DNA of 64,000 nucleotides from Leptidea sinapis (taxonomy: Eukaryota > Arthropoda > Insecta > Lepidoptera > Pieridae), in NCBI RefSeq assembly GCF_905404315.1, contig NC_066304.1, positions 8,060,001-8,124,000 of the forward strand, given 5' to 3'. The translations under genes and the position numbers were made by a program. Shown here one piece after another: positions 1 to 10,980 of the stretch (position 1 is the stretch's first letter; every line of letters starts with the position of its first letter). The notes beneath the pieces are model-generated. The model saw nothing but the letters and a program-made list of their open reading frames with translations, was not told the DNA's origin and ran no database searches.

Positions 1-525
1 CTACAGTAACTTATACAGCGTAGTACACACCAACTTATGCACCTAATTTAGTATAATCTACCATGTTGATACCTTAAATTGATGGTCAGCACTTTGAAAT
101 ACTTTTCATCCCAGAAAATTAAAGAGATACCGTGGGATAGCTAAAAAACCAAAGTAGCTTATATTGCTTAGTGCACAATAACTTATGCACATAATCTAAT
201 AAAATTTGGCATTTTTATTATTATATTGCCGGTCAACATCTTGGATACCTGTCATCCTGGAAAATTAGCGAGTTCCTGTGCGAAATATAAAAAACTATAG
301 TTTATTATATAGCCTAGTACACGACAACTGATGCATCTAATTTACTAAAATTTGACATGTTAATTATTATATCGCCGGTCAACATCTTGGATACCTTTCA
401 TCCTGAAAAATTAACGAGTTCCCGTGGGAAATAAAATAACTATAGTTTCTTATATATCTTAGTATACAACAACGTATGCTCCTAATTTAGTAAATTTTGT
501 CAAGTTGATACCTTATGTTGCCGGT
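1..525. repeat. Tandem array, ~145 bp unit, about 3.5 copies
   Basis: A landmark reading AACTTATGCAC or a close variant recurs at 32, 180, 326 and 470, giving a period of 144-148 bp. Each unit also carries a GGTCAACATCTTGGATAC-like block and a block resembling TTCCCGTGGGAAAT. Units differ from each other by roughly 15-25 percent, so the array is old. It is cut by the window start and may be longer. No coding potential is visible. Confidence 0.8.
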
Positions 526-699
526 ATAACAATGTATGTTATAAAATTTAAAAATACCATAAAAGTGACAATCCCGTCATTCATATTAAATCAATTGTGT
601 GTGACTGACGTCATTTCCACCTGAGACAAAGAGTGAGAATAACAAGTCTTTTGGTCAGACTTAATAAATAGGTACATCGATACATACTAAACTTAATCT

Positions 700-1145
700 T
701 ACAACCCTGTGAAAATCTCAGCCCTACCTTCTGGCTTTCTAAAGAAGAATGTACTCATATTTTAACTTTCGTATTTATAATAATAAATACGAAAGTTTGT
801 AAGCATGTATGGAAATCTCAGCCCTACCTTCTGGCTTTCCAAAGAAGTATCTACTAATATTATAAATACGAAATTTTGTAAGAATGTATGGATGTCTCGA
901 TCTATGGACCTGTGAAAATCTCAGCCCTATTTTCTGGCTTTCCAAAGAAGTATCATTTAATGTTATAAATACGAAAGTTTGTAAGAATGTATGGATGCCT
1001 GGATGTATGGACCTGTAAAAGCTAAGCCCTACCTTCTGGCTATCCAAAGATAATTCTTTGTAGTAGTAGATAATTCTACTAATATTATAAATACGAAAGT
1101 TTGTAAGAATGTATGGATATCTGGATGTATGGATGTATGTTTGTT
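700..1145. repeat. Tandem array, ~80-120 bp units, four copies
   Basis: The block ATACGAAAGTTTGTAAGAA recurs near 789, 868, 971 and 1093, alternating with CAGCCCTACCTTCTGGC-like blocks near 719, 819, 924 and 1025. Spacing varies from 79 to 122 bp. The unit resembles the 5' end of widespread lepidopteran non-autonomous transposons (TACTAATATTATAAATACG). The first unit boundary carries a 15 bp inverted repeat (764-778 with 783-797). The minus-strand open frame across the array is a by-product of the repeat. Confidence 0.75.
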
Positions 1146-1359
1146 GCGCTTTCACACGAAATCTACCAAATGGATTTTATTGAAACTTTACAATAATATA
1201 GCTTATCAGAATAACACTATCTGTACATTATTGGAACAAATATTTGAATAGTTATGACGATGACGATAATCCACCGAGTGCGCGATATTATGGTGCGGTC
1301 CGGTGGCAGGCGACGGGCGGGCTTGTGGGCGACCGGAGGGCTGCGGGTGGAGGGGTTAC

Positions 1360-1560
1360 TAATTTTGAACGCCTGCAGTTCCTATTAATTTGCATTTTCA
1401 ATGACTATCAACAAATCGCAGGGTCAAACCTTTAAAGAAGCAGCCATACATGTGGGCATGCCATGTTTTTCCTACGGCCAACCCTACGTGACTTGCTCAC
1501 GCCTTTTTAATCGCAAAATCTGCATGTTTATGCTGACTGAAATAAATCGTTCAACATAAT
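1360..1560 (+). pseudogene. Helitron helicase C-terminal fragment
   Basis: Read with one frameshift near 1394, this stretch gives FERLQF, then MTINKSQGQTFKEAA, then FSYGQPYVTCSR. These match the last conserved helicase motifs of Helitron Rep/helicase proteins (typically AMTINKSQGQ and LYVACSRV). Only the C-terminal ~55 residues remain. The GC-rich stretch just upstream (1265-1360) is not recognisable. It is a decayed fragment with no active gene around it. Confidence 0.7.
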
Positions 1561-1912
1561 TTAGGAGCACATAAGAATATATTGCAGTAACTACCTATAG
1601 CTTTTGCATTATTATCAAGCATCATATACATACATCCGTACCTATCTATCCTTACAAACTATAGCGTTTATAATACCTATTGCTGAAATAATCATAAAAT
1701 TTTAGTACAAATTAACATACATTATACAATATAGTTGTTCGAACACTTATATCTGGAGAATGGCTGAACTGATTTTTAATTTGTGGACTTGCCTCCGAAC
1801 CGAATCGCAGAATAATATAAAATCATTGAAAAATTGACGAAAAAAGAAAATACTTTCATTCATTTAAAATCATTATCACAATTTTCTAGAGGGTAATCAT
1901 TTTTTATGGAAA

Positions 1913-2216
1913 AGGCGGACTAAAGAGCGTACAGGCCACCAGATGTTAAGTGTTCACCGCCGGCCAAATTCTCATGCATGCCAGAGGAAACACAAGAGCA
2001 TTGCCGGCCGTTATCTCTAGATCTATTAAACCGAATTTGAAAATTCTGTTACCAATAGAAAATAAAATTATTGTGAATGTCACATGTACTATAAATTAAC
2101 CCAAAAAATTAAAATACTTTTTCATAGTAGTTGTATTTGTAAAAATATGTCGGAGAAAAACCTTCGAACACTAAAAATAAATTATATGGCAAAATAACGT
2201 TTGCCGGGTCAGCTAG
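1913..2216 (+). mobile_element. Chimeric Helitron-like end carrying an antisense jockey tail
   Basis: Bases 1913-2018 are the reverse complement of the jockey-like 3' tail found intact at 21600-21754. They pass straight into a Helitron-like 3' end with CGTTTGCCGGGTCAGCTAG at 2198-2216, followed by host T. The same junction recurs at 60862-61105 on the other strand, so this is one composite transposon family rather than two chance neighbours. The 5' end is not resolved. Confidence 0.6.
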
Positions 2217-2284
2217 TCTTTAATATAATCTTTTTGAAGAATAGCACTAGTAAAGTGTAAATGAATAAAATGTTTTGAAGAATT

Positions 2285-2940
2285 ATAGGCCCATATCACT
2301 TCTGAGCCATGTATATAAGCTGTTTTCTAGGGTACTCACGAATCGTCTCGTGACAGGCTTGACGACTTCCAGCTTCCCGAACAAGCCCGATTTCGAAAAG
2401 GCTTTGGCACCATAGACCACATACATACGTTGCGGCATGTTTTAACCAGTCACTATGTTTGGTGTTCGTGGACTATGAGAAAGCCTTTGATTCGATCAAG
2501 ATATGGGCGGTGCTTCTGTCTCAGGTGCCACGTTTTTGTATGGAAACGCCACCATGTCAGTCCGTCTCCAGAATCAGATCTCGAAGCCTATCCGACTGCA
2601 GTAGGGAGTCAGACAAGGCGCTGTCATATCGCCCAAGCTGTTCACCGCTGCCGTCTGTTCGCAGACCTAGCTTTCCAAGTAGTTAGGCTCAAAATGAACA
2701 TGGACAAGACGAAGATCATGTCAAATGTCCATGTCGCACCTACTCCCATAACAATTGGGAACTGTACTGTCGAAAATGTCGACAAGTACGTCTACCTCGG
2801 ACAAACAATCCAGATAGGCAGGTCCAATTACGCGAAAGAGGTCACACGTCGAATCCAACTCGGATGGTCAGCGCGCGGGAAGCTCCGTAAAATCTTCTCG
2901 TCCCAAATACCACAGTGTCTGAAGACAGAAAGGTTTACAA
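2285..2940 (+). mobile_element. RTE-type non-LTR retrotransposon fragment (HmRTE-like)
   Basis: Broken reading frames give PISLLSHVYKLFSRV and LPEQARFRKGF, then FVDYEKAFDSI, then LKMNMDKTKIMSN, YVYLGQTIQIGRSN and RRIQLGWSA. These are the thumb and connection parts of RTE-clade endonuclease-reverse transcriptases like those described from Heliconius. Frameshifts separate the blocks, and the YADD catalytic box falls in a deletion. The endonuclease domain is absent. It is an inactive fragment. Confidence 0.8.
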
Positions 2941-3212
2941 CTAATATTCCTGGCCAGTATTTATCGGTTGTCTAACAGCAAGAGACTATCTAGACTTATA
3001 AATTATCTAAGTGTGCAACATCAACTTATTGTCAACTAATAATAAAACTAATATTTAAATATTATTATTTTATTTTGTAAGTTACATGTTTGGTTACAGA
3101 AATGAAATGAAATTTATTTATTGCGTCGAATACAGTATACATAACAGATTTTAAATTTATTGTAGTGTCTTCTATTCGGCTAATTTAAATTAGCATGTAA
3201 AAGTTTACTTAA

Positions 3213-3482
3213 AATTTAAAAAATCCTTAACACTATAAAATTTTTGTCGATTAACCATTTAAACAGGAGTCCAGTAAATCGTTTCTGTGGTAAGATTTTT
3301 ATTTCTAGAGGTAGATGATTAAATAATTTTATACACATTGCGTAGCTACTCTTTAGGTATAATGTTGTTCTGAGACAGTAGCCATAAACCAGTCTATCCT
3401 GGTGGATAATGGTCAATTCAATTGCCCTTTTAAATAAATGATTATTTTGTTTTACAAATTTACACGCTTGAAATATATACAA
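3213..3482 (-). mobile_element. Non-LTR reverse transcriptase C-terminus (downstream part of a split element)
   Basis: The minus strand encodes YIFQACKFVKQN and then FNHLPLEIK, typical of the region after the RT domain in CR1/jockey-like elements. The reading frame stops where a plus-strand retrotransposon has inserted. It resumes beyond 4085, so this entry and the one at 4085-4716 were one element. A poly(A)-like 3' side lies near 3060-3200. Confidence 0.75.
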
Positions 3483-4084
3483 AATAGCATGCCATCAATA
3501 TATATTTATGAAGTAGCAGATATGGTGAAGAATAATATCAATAAATATGAAACCCTAATTTCGAAACGAAACGACAATAAATTACGAGCTTCGAAGTCCA
3601 GAACAGAGTTGTATCGAAACAGCACCTTTTGCATGGGACCAACAATTTACAATAAGTTACCTGACACTACTAAGCATGAAAATATATTCTACTTTAAAAA
3701 GTCACTCAAATCTTACTTAATAAAAAAAGCAGACTTCTCATTAAAAGATTTTCTTGACGATAAAATAGTAAATAATAAAATTAACTTCGACTGAACTTAA
3801 TATCACTGTGTAGCTAGTGACATATAATTTAAAATGAATAAGCCTATGAAATAATAACTATTGTATGATTGATGTTAATTTAAGTTTGCTTGGGATGTAT
3901 ATCTTTTTTAGTATAGTACAGTATATTATAATTGTTACAGAAATTAAAACATGAACTGACTTTGTATTCCACTATAAGTTTGCATGCTTATGGGTTAGGA
4001 TAAGAGCACCTGTTAATTATAAACCAACATCTTATTATTATCTTATCTTGCAAGTAAAGATGATTTGATTGATTTGATTTGATA
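3483..4084 (+). mobile_element. 5'-truncated non-LTR element nested in an older one
   Basis: The + strand encodes PSIYIYEVADMVKNN, then a stretch ending in YNKLPD and YFKKSLKSYL. This is again an RT C-terminus, but from a different family than the surrounding minus-strand element. It ends in a (TGATT)n-like simple repeat at 4058-4082, a normal tail for CR1/jockey-clade insertions. Its 5' end abuts the broken YIFQ codons of the host element. ATACA occurs at both edges as a possible short target duplication, though one copy is imperfect. Confidence 0.75.
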
Positions 4085-4716
4085 CATATTGGACAATGTC
4101 AAAATATTTAAGTTTTTAAATAATATGACACGGTCAACATGAATAGGTTCCCCAGATGAGAAGACCGTATCTGAGTACTGACGCGACATATCCATGGTAC
4201 GCCATTGAAGATAACTTATTAGAATCTATTCTCCTCAGTCTTCTAAGGACATACACAAATCTATAAATTTTAGAGCATACCTTATCAATGTGACTAGAGA
4301 AATTAAGGCCCTTAACTAAGATAACACCTAAAAATATAGTACTGTCAACTTTTTTCAATATTTATTCCATTATAATTAAAATCTAGGTCAGTTTGCTTTC
4401 GTCCTTTTACACAATATTTTATATACTTCGCTTTCAATAAATTCACAACGAATTAATTATTATCAAGCCAATTAATAATATTTTTCAAAGTACAGTTAAT
4501 GTCCGATTCATATTCATTTAAATTATCAGTAATAGAGGACGTGAAAATCGATATACCATCAGCAAACATAAAACAACGGTGTTGAGTTATTTTCTCAAAG
4601 TTATTAATATCAATAAGAAACAACAGAGGACCCAAAGCAGTTCCCTGTGGAACTCCACTTTTACAGTTGGAATAAGATGGCTGATGAGTTATTACTTCTT
4701 GCATTACGTTTAGCAC
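4085..4716 (-). mobile_element. Non-LTR reverse transcriptase core (upstream part of a split element)
   Basis: Reading the minus strand from 4716, the motifs appear in order: SGVPQGTALGPLLF, then FADGISI (FADD with the second catalytic Asp changed to Gly), then FLGVIL, VLRYGLLIWG and finally LNILTLSNMY at the insertion point. There are several frameshifts and stops. The changed catalytic Asp and the nested insertion mean it is dead. It begins only about 27 bp before the NOMO exon at 4743. Confidence 0.8.
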
Positions 4717-4742
4717 GTTTAGAGAGTTGTGTGTCGTGTCAG

Positions 4743-5069
4743 GTGCGCGGCGCGGACGTGGAGAGCGTGCGGCTGGTCGTGATGCAGCCCGCGCGGCTGA
4801 CGGACGTGACGGTGCGGGTGCGCGCGCACGCCGACCACTACCGCGCGCTGCGCCTGGCGCTGGCCGCCGAGCACGCCGCGCAGCCGCAGTACGTGGCGCG
4901 CGCCGCGCCCGCGCTGCACACGCTGCCGCGCCTGCCCGCCGACAACGGCACCTACCACCTGCGCCTGGAGGCCTCGCTGTCCCGCGCCACGCACGACTAC
5001 CAAGAGCCTGTGCTCACCTTCCAGGCGGACGGCCGCGCCCACCACTTCGACATCTACTTCGAAGCCCAG
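4743..5069 (+). CDS. NOMO: NOMO (BOS complex / nodal modulator), penultimate coding exon
   Basis: This 327 bp exon (109 codons, phase 0 at both ends) is flanked by TCAG at 4742 and GTGAGC at 5070. It is about 70 percent GC in AT-rich surroundings. The product is a lumenal beta-sandwich-type segment of NOMO. NOMO is a single-pass ER membrane protein that works with TMEM147 and nicalin/NCLN at the multipass translocon. Recognisable stretches are LHTLPRLPADNGTYHLRLEA and the end of the exon, HDYQEPVLTFQADGRAHHF; they parallel the vertebrate NOMO stretch just before the C-terminal helix. It splices in frame to 7470. The earlier NOMO exons (about 1,000 residues) are not in the window. Identity rests on remembered family similarity. 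Confidence 0.85.
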
Positions 5070-5329
5070 GTGAGCGCTCCGGATGGAGGTCCACGCTTCC
5101 CACCCGACAACACGTTTAGCCCCCATCGAGAGGCTATATCGTAGATGGCTTTATTAGACTTTTATTAGCTGTCGAGCTGAACATTTTAACTTCAAATAGA
5201 ATTTCTCGTTAACGGGAGTAGTGTTATCAGGGATCCGAGGGCCACTGGCTGGGGTCGTACCGAGCTTACGCATGATCGGGCCCCATCCACAATACTATAA
5301 GATCTATTAATCCAAAAAAATCCCTAATA

Positions 5330-7110
5330 ATGCAACATGTGAATGAAAAGGTCTACCTATTAGGAGAAACTATACCAGTTTGTATTAGCAACTCCTTAAT
5401 TAAATGTTTAAAGAAACAGGATAAATGTTACCAAAAGTTCAAAAAGTTTAATAACCCTCGGGGTTATGATACGTTTTCTCTTCTGCATAAAAGATCAACG
5501 AAAATTATGCAAAATTGTTACATCACATATATAAGTAATATCGAGTCTAGTCTTATAAAACGTAGCAGTAAGCTATTTTGGAATTCTGTAAAAATTTAAA
5601 TAAATGCTCACTTATTCCACCTTCTGTTCAATTAGATAGCAGAATTGCTACAGATGGTAACCAGATTTGTCAAATTTTGCGGACTATTTTCACACTGTAT
5701 GAGACTATTATGTCATGTGATTTTGTTACTAACGCCCATAATAGTAATTAGAACTGTCTTAGCAGTACTGTTGTTCAGGTGGATGATGAAGGTAGAGTTA
5801 TGAAAAACCTAAATCCGAATAAAGGTCCTGAACGGGATGGAATTCCGTAACATTTCGTTAAATTATGTCATGTTGAACTTTCTGCACCCCTATCATATTT
5901 AATAAATCTCCATCATCTGAAGCTTTTTCTAAAAAATTGAAAATTGCTCATGTAATACCTGTACATAAATCTGGTGAAAAGACAGATGCTCGTAACTACA
6001 AACCCATTTGTATACTTAATAGCTATGCGAAAATATTTGAACGTGACATTTTGACATCTTTACAACTTTATTAAACCTATATTGATTCCGGAACAACACG
6101 AATTTGTATAATGTAAATCAGCAATATCTAACCTAACTGAATGTGTTGACTATCTATTTGAGATCGATAATAAGAGAAAAGTAATAGATGTAATTTATAC
6201 AGACTTTCAAAAAGCATATGATAAAGTCAATCACGAGCTCAACTTAAAAAGCAAATGGAATGTAGCATACATAGTAGTTTAATGCGTCATATATTAAAAA
6301 TCGTACACAAAATGAAGCTATCAACGGCCTTTTTTCTTACGCAATTTTATTTCCATCTGGAGTACCTCAAGGGTCTAACCTCGGTCCTTTATTGTTTGCT
6401 TTGTTCATTAATGATGTCTCATCATGTTTTACCTGCAATAGTAGAAATCTGTTTGATACAGATGATCTTAAACTATACAGAAAAATGTAAAATATTGATC
6501 ACTCTTTCAGTCTACAGCGTGACGTTTCTGCTCCTATCACATTTCGAATTCAGTTTTAAGTCATCAAGAATTTACTAGAGATTTAGGTGTCATTGTTGTT
6601 AAAAAACTATCACTCATTGAACACATTGATACTACTTCCGAAAGAACAAATCGGATGCTAGGTTTTATCTTGCGAATTTCAAAACCTTTCAAATGCCAAC
6701 ATAGTGTTGTAATCTTATATAAATCTCTGGTTCGTAGTATTTTAGAATATGGTTCAGTAGCATGGTCACCTTTTTATCAAAACCACATTAATAATGTGGA
6801 AAATGTTTCTTGAGAATTTTGTGTAACCGTTTCAAACTTAGAAAATCGCTGCTTAGTTACGAAGCTAGATTAAAATAATTTAATCTAGACTCACTTGAAA
6901 TGCGCCGTAATTTCATTGATCTAATATGAATACATGTTTAAAGTTTTAAATCATCATATTCATTCTAAACTGTTGCCAGGTTTTCTCTGTTACAGTACAG
7001 GACTAGAAATGTAAGGCCTTTCTTTGTTCCAACTTCTCGGTTGTGGACATCACATAATGCACCTGTTAATAGATTATCTCGTTCATATAATGACTTAGCA
7101 AATACTATAG
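5330..7110 (+). mobile_element. Decayed jockey/CR1-like retrotransposon inside a NOMO intron
   Basis: An open stretch from 5330 to 5599 encodes the linker before the RT (YLLGETIPVCISN and onward). Broken pieces of the RT follow: NLTECVDYLFEIDNKRKVID, YTDFQKAYDKVNHEL, RDLGVIVVKKLSLIEHID and SILEYGSVAWSPFYQNHI. Many stops and shifts occur. The element is in the same direction as NOMO and fills most of the 2.4 kb intron between the last two coding exons. Confidence 0.75.
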
Positions 7111-7469
7111 TAACTGATGTTGGGGTATTGTCGCACCAGAGCTGAGGACTAAGTTGTAATCGTTGACAGTCATAGACGTGGACCTCATCAAATGCGAGTC
7201 TGATACTCTGACGTAAAGTACGGCATACCTCTCAAATTTGGCGTCTCTCCATATCAACATTACATTACTTAAATTAAAATTATTATAATTTGTGAGGCTT
7301 AGATCATTTTTACGTCTAGAATCTAAATAGACTATGACAGCTGTGAAAATGTCGAAAAAAATTAAGCTTAGATAAATTATCTTAGTTTTAAAAATAATCA
7401 GCAAAAATGAGACAGCAAGACCCTTGTTGTACCGGCCAGATGATATTACACTGTTCCGTGTTGTTCCAG

Positions 7470-7631
7470 GTGAAGTCGTCGGATCAGGAGCTGCGCGCCA
7501 GCTCGCTGGTGGTTCTGGCGCTGGTGACGCTCCTGGGGGTGGGGCTACGGATGGGGTACGCGCGCCGCGACCGGCTCATGGCGGCCCTGGCTCCCGCCCG
7601 CCAGCGCCAGCCCAAGAAGAAGACGCACTGA
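7470..7631 (+). CDS. NOMO: NOMO, last coding exon with C-terminal membrane helix
   Basis: The acceptor CCAG at 7466-7469 starts a phase-0 exon of 162 bp ending in TGA at 7629-7631. It gives 53 residues. The first ten (VKSSDQELRA) complete the lumenal domain. Residues SSLVVLALVTLLGVGLRMGY form the single membrane helix, and a short basic cytosolic tail ends in QPKKKTH. The helix plus lysine-rich tail is the standard NOMO C-terminus and anchors the protein in the ER. It joins 5069 in frame. A long AT-rich 3' flank follows, with AATAAA-type signals near 8741, 8936 and 8983; I cannot say which is used. Confidence 0.85.
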   Translation: MKSSDQELRASSLVVLALVTLLGVGLRMGYARRDRLMAALAPARQRQPKKKTH

Positions 7632-9000
7632 CCGCACAACTGACACTCAACCGGACTTGCACCTCCTACTTCACGTGCCTCTCCATTACTGGAGGTCACC
7701 AGTGTTTTAAACTTCTCCTTGTCCATGGCTAGGCAGAATAGTGCTTGGACTGTTTTCATGCCAGTCCACTCCCTTATGTGTCTAAGCCAAGACTTATTTC
7801 TTCTTCTTCTTTCTAGGGCTACTGAGAAAAGAAATTCTTCAAAAATATTACTGCTATTATAGAAACTGTCTCGAGTGTGACTTCAAGTTGTGATAGATTG
7901 TGACTGGACCTTCATACGTTCTACATAATATATTCCATTAGAAAATCCTCTTGAAACTGTTGATGAAGCACTCGCTTTTGAGTGATACGCATGAAGACTT
8001 CCGTTCAGTTGTATGAGAGATGTTGAATAATCTGAATATGAAATGAAAATCATGGTTGGGTTTGTTTTTTAAATTAATTTGTTTTTTAAACTTGTTTTCA
8101 GTTTGATTGCATAGTTCTTCTGAATTGTTTATAGGATGATAAGGAAAATCAATGTTACCTGTTGTATGGACCTTTATGACAGATGTTTGTCTTGTAATAT
8201 AGATCTCTGTCACGATTAAAACAAAACTTTCGTATATATTCCATTAAGCCAGGTTAATTTTTTAATTTTTAACAAAACATGTTAGCAAAACGGTCCATCT
8301 GCTGCACTTGTTATTGTTTATGTTTCATTTCAACAATGAGTTCCGACGAAATGCATGCAGTGTTTTGTATTTTTATAATCTACTAATTGTAATATCCCAA
8401 AGAACCGGTCTTTCTGTTATCAGTCAGTCTCCATCCATTTTTCGCTGTAAACATGTTAAGATGTTTTATTTAACAAAACTGTTAAGCCGCGCCCCTAATC
8501 TGTTTATATAAAACCTGTTTTTGTGTTAACAAACACGAAAACACCGCGCAGCGGACGCGGCTTTAGTATGATATAATATTATGTTACTCTGGTTTTCTTT
8601 ATATTAATACATTTTTCGTGGAAATCTTTTAATGTTTTGAAAATATAATACGGCAAGTCACTCGTCTGTTTGGCCCCTCTAAAAAAAAAGAAAATGTAAT
8701 ATTTTATTTTCTATTAGAGGGGCACAATCAATATGACTATAAATAAATATTCCCTGGAACTTCAGATGTAATTTTTGGAACTAGTGAGTAAGGAATCATA
8801 TCGTCGTATTATAGTAAGGTTACTGGTGTAGGTGGAGTATGAATTGTTTTTAATTTATTTCATAATTTTATTAAATTTAATATTTTAATTAAATGAATTA
8901 ATTGTATGAAATGTCATTGAATTGAGTTGTTAAATAAATGTAAGTTTTAAATATAATTGTTTTATTTTATAACACAATAAATAAAGTCTATATATTAAAA
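7632..9000 (+). other. Probable NOMO 3' untranslated/flanking region
   Basis: No repeat or second gene is recognisable here. The first 150 bp are GC-moderate and continue from the NOMO stop, after which the sequence becomes AT-rich. AATAAA motifs occur near 8741, 8936 and 8983, the last two in a run of A/T just before the next repeat, so the transcript end may be near 9000. Short open frames on either strand have no family resemblance. Confidence 0.35.
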
Positions 9001-9215
9001 TGTACCTCAAACGGTAGGTATAAGTAATGAGCTAAAGAATTACGTGTATTTAACAAGTATCACAAAATGGTCTAGACTCTAGTTGGCAATGATGGCTGCG
9101 AATATTGAAGCAGGAAACATTTTGACGAATACAATTAAAGATAACTTAAGGCTGCACCACACACTAAAATATCGCTCAACACAGAAATTCAAATAAACAA
9201 TTTAAGATAATAATA

Positions 9216-9474
9216 TTTTTTTATGACAATAAGGGGCGAGGGGACGAGCAGGACGATCAGCTGATGGTAAATGATACGCCCTGTCCATTACAATGAAATG
9301 CCGCTCAGAATACTTGAAAAACCCAAAAATCCTGTGCGGCACTACAATCGCGCTCGTCACCTTGAGACATAAGATGTTAAGACTCATTTGACTAGTAATT
9401 TCACTAGCTCCCGCAGTGCCGTTGTGGTACCCATAATCTAGCCGGCATCCTGTGCAAAGGAGCCTCCCACTGGT
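9216..9474 (-). repeat. Family A repeat, copy 1
   Basis: This is the reverse complement of the ~300 bp family A unit: GGGAGGCTCC, then GCCGGCTAGATTATGGGTACC, then CATCAGCTGA and a CCTTATT...CATAAAAAAA end. It lacks about 60 bp in the middle, the CGGCGCC to GGCGCCGTAGCTAG segment. Minus orientation; the poly(A) side is at 9216. Confidence 0.8.
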
Positions 9475-9728
9475 GAAATAAAATAAGTGTCTTTAATTAA
9501 TTATTAAATAGTTATTGTGGATAAAATATAAAGTAATCTATATAATATTTAAAGAAGTTGATATCTACTTTTTATACAGATTCAAATTTGAAAAAAACAA
9601 TTAGACTCTTGTTATTAATATTTCGGGTATTAATAATTCGACTTTGTAGGAATGATATTGATTGATCAAGAAATAACTACACTCTTCAAGTCAATACAGA
9701 TCACATAAATCAAATTTTACTTTATTCT

Positions 9729-10210
9729 TATTTAAAAGGCATTTATTTTCTCAAAATTGATTCCTTTAGAATTCTTTTTGATGTCATTTCTTATACTACT
9801 ACCGCTTCGGAAACAAATGGCGCTCTGAGAGAGAAGAAGCGGCGCAAGAAACTCTCCCAGCATTCTTTTTTTTTACGCTCTTTTCAATAAAAATATACAA
9901 TATTGTACAGTCATTTCTCTCGCTATAAAATAATCACAATCTAGTCCCAGGCTGTTCGATCATTTAGATATTCAGCAGTGGAGTAATAGGATTTACGACA
10001 GAGCCATTTTTTTTATAAAACATTTAAATTTATTTATAGATAATGCCTGAACAGTGGCTGGGACTTTATTGTAGAAGTGTATACATTTACCCTTAAAGCT
10101 ATTATGTATCTTATGAAGCCTACTAGAAGTAGTTACAAGCAATCCCTTATTTCTAGTGTTATAATTTTTAAGTAACGTTATTTCACATTTATACATTACG
10201 TCGGATCGCC
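9729..10210 (-). mobile_element. Non-LTR element 3' part, copy 1 of a near-identical pair
   Basis: The minus strand encodes YNTRNKGLLVTTSSRLHKI and VPATVQALSINKFKCFIKK, an RT C-terminal tail. A 3' region follows, ending at AAAAGGCATTTATTTTCTC near 9737. A nearly identical copy lies at 25211-25665 in the same orientation, and 3'-only copies are at 13003-13140 (same direction) and 34693-34750 (opposite). Confidence 0.75.
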
Positions 10211-10298
10211 GTAGTTAATATTTATACAGCATAAAGTTTCCATGTAATAAATTAATAAATGTTTAAACTTTGTTAAAAGTTAACCGCAATATTCAAAG

Positions 10299-10583
10299 TT
10301 ACCCAAAATGACTACTCCGGCCATACAAATATACTTGGTATAATCTTATACCTGAGAATGAACCAAGAATATGTAAAATGTTGATTATACCGCTGACAAC
10401 ACTGTCAATACAATGATAATTCTGTCTACAATGATAAGTTTTTAGAATGTCAAACAGCCTTGCAAATAAACTCGGGAAACATTTTGCATGTTCTTGGTTT
10501 GTTCTCAGGTATTTATTGAAGTAATACTTCTTTAGGCGCGTTATGAAAAATGATGAGAGTGAAATTTTAAGATGCGCGCTCAT
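10299..10583 (-). mobile_element. Transposon-derived open frame (unknown family)
   Basis: This minus-strand frame of 94 residues contains CFPSLFARLFDILKTYHCRQ and NYHCIDSVVSGIINILHIL. The plus-strand frame at 43551-43739 contains a diverged version (LQNYHCIESVVSDIVNIIHIL). The shared sequence and its placement next to non-LTR tails argue for transposon origin, but I do not recognise the element. It is not a host gene. Confidence 0.5.
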
Positions 10584-10611
10584 AACTGTAACACAAAAGT
10601 AACAGGTTGAA

Positions 10612-10799
10612 GTTGGTTCCTAAAATTTTCTGACGTTCGCGTCATTCGTTATTTTTTTTTTTTTGGTTTCTTCGTCCATTATTAGGACAGGCCAAGGGTT
10701 CAAGCCCCTGCAGCCGTATTCATTATTTAATAATTAATTGTCAAAGCCAGCCATAGAAGTATAACTTCTTGCGTGCATACATAAGTACACACACACTTT
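10612..10799. repeat. Family C dispersed repeat, copy 1
   Basis: It contains TTTTTGGTTTCTTC, then GGACAGGCCAAGGGTTCAAG, then GTCAAAGCC. A second copy sits at 15333-15520 with the same order of blocks. GGGTTCAAGCCC resembles a tRNA B box, so a SINE origin is possible; no A box is clear. Confidence 0.5.
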
Positions 10800-10805
10800 T
10801 TTATT
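10800..10805 (-). promoter_or_regulatory. Polyadenylation signal for the peptide gene
   Basis: AATAAA on the minus strand lies about 97 nt beyond the stop codon of the secreted-peptide gene, with GT-rich sequence just after it. It is the first canonical signal downstream. Confidence 0.5.
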
Positions 10806-10901
10806 TTGATGTGATGATGTAAGTTGTTCCTTTCAAATGTATGTCACCAAAACGAATAGGACACCTGCAGATGTGAGTAGGACTTATCGCCATGTAGAGA
10901 G

Positions 10902-10980
10902 TTATCTGTAGCAGGAGTAGAGGCGGCGGCACTCAGCCACAGAGTGCACGCGGTGGTCCCACAGCCTCGCGTTCTCTTTG
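10902..10980 (-). CDS. Peptide gene exon 4 (second cysteine pair, stop)
   Basis: It starts after GTTACAG at 10981. The first base completes Asn94, then KENARLWDHRVHSV and the second pair ECRRLYSC, ending in YR and TAA at 10904-10902. It is GC-rich compared with flanks. A longer open frame in another register across this exon is a shadow. Confidence 0.85.

Noticed and set aside
4719..5126. Open frames of 130-135 codons in the other registers over the NOMO exon
   Set aside because: They are by-products of high GC content with few stops; only the register continuing in phase to 7470 matches NOMO.
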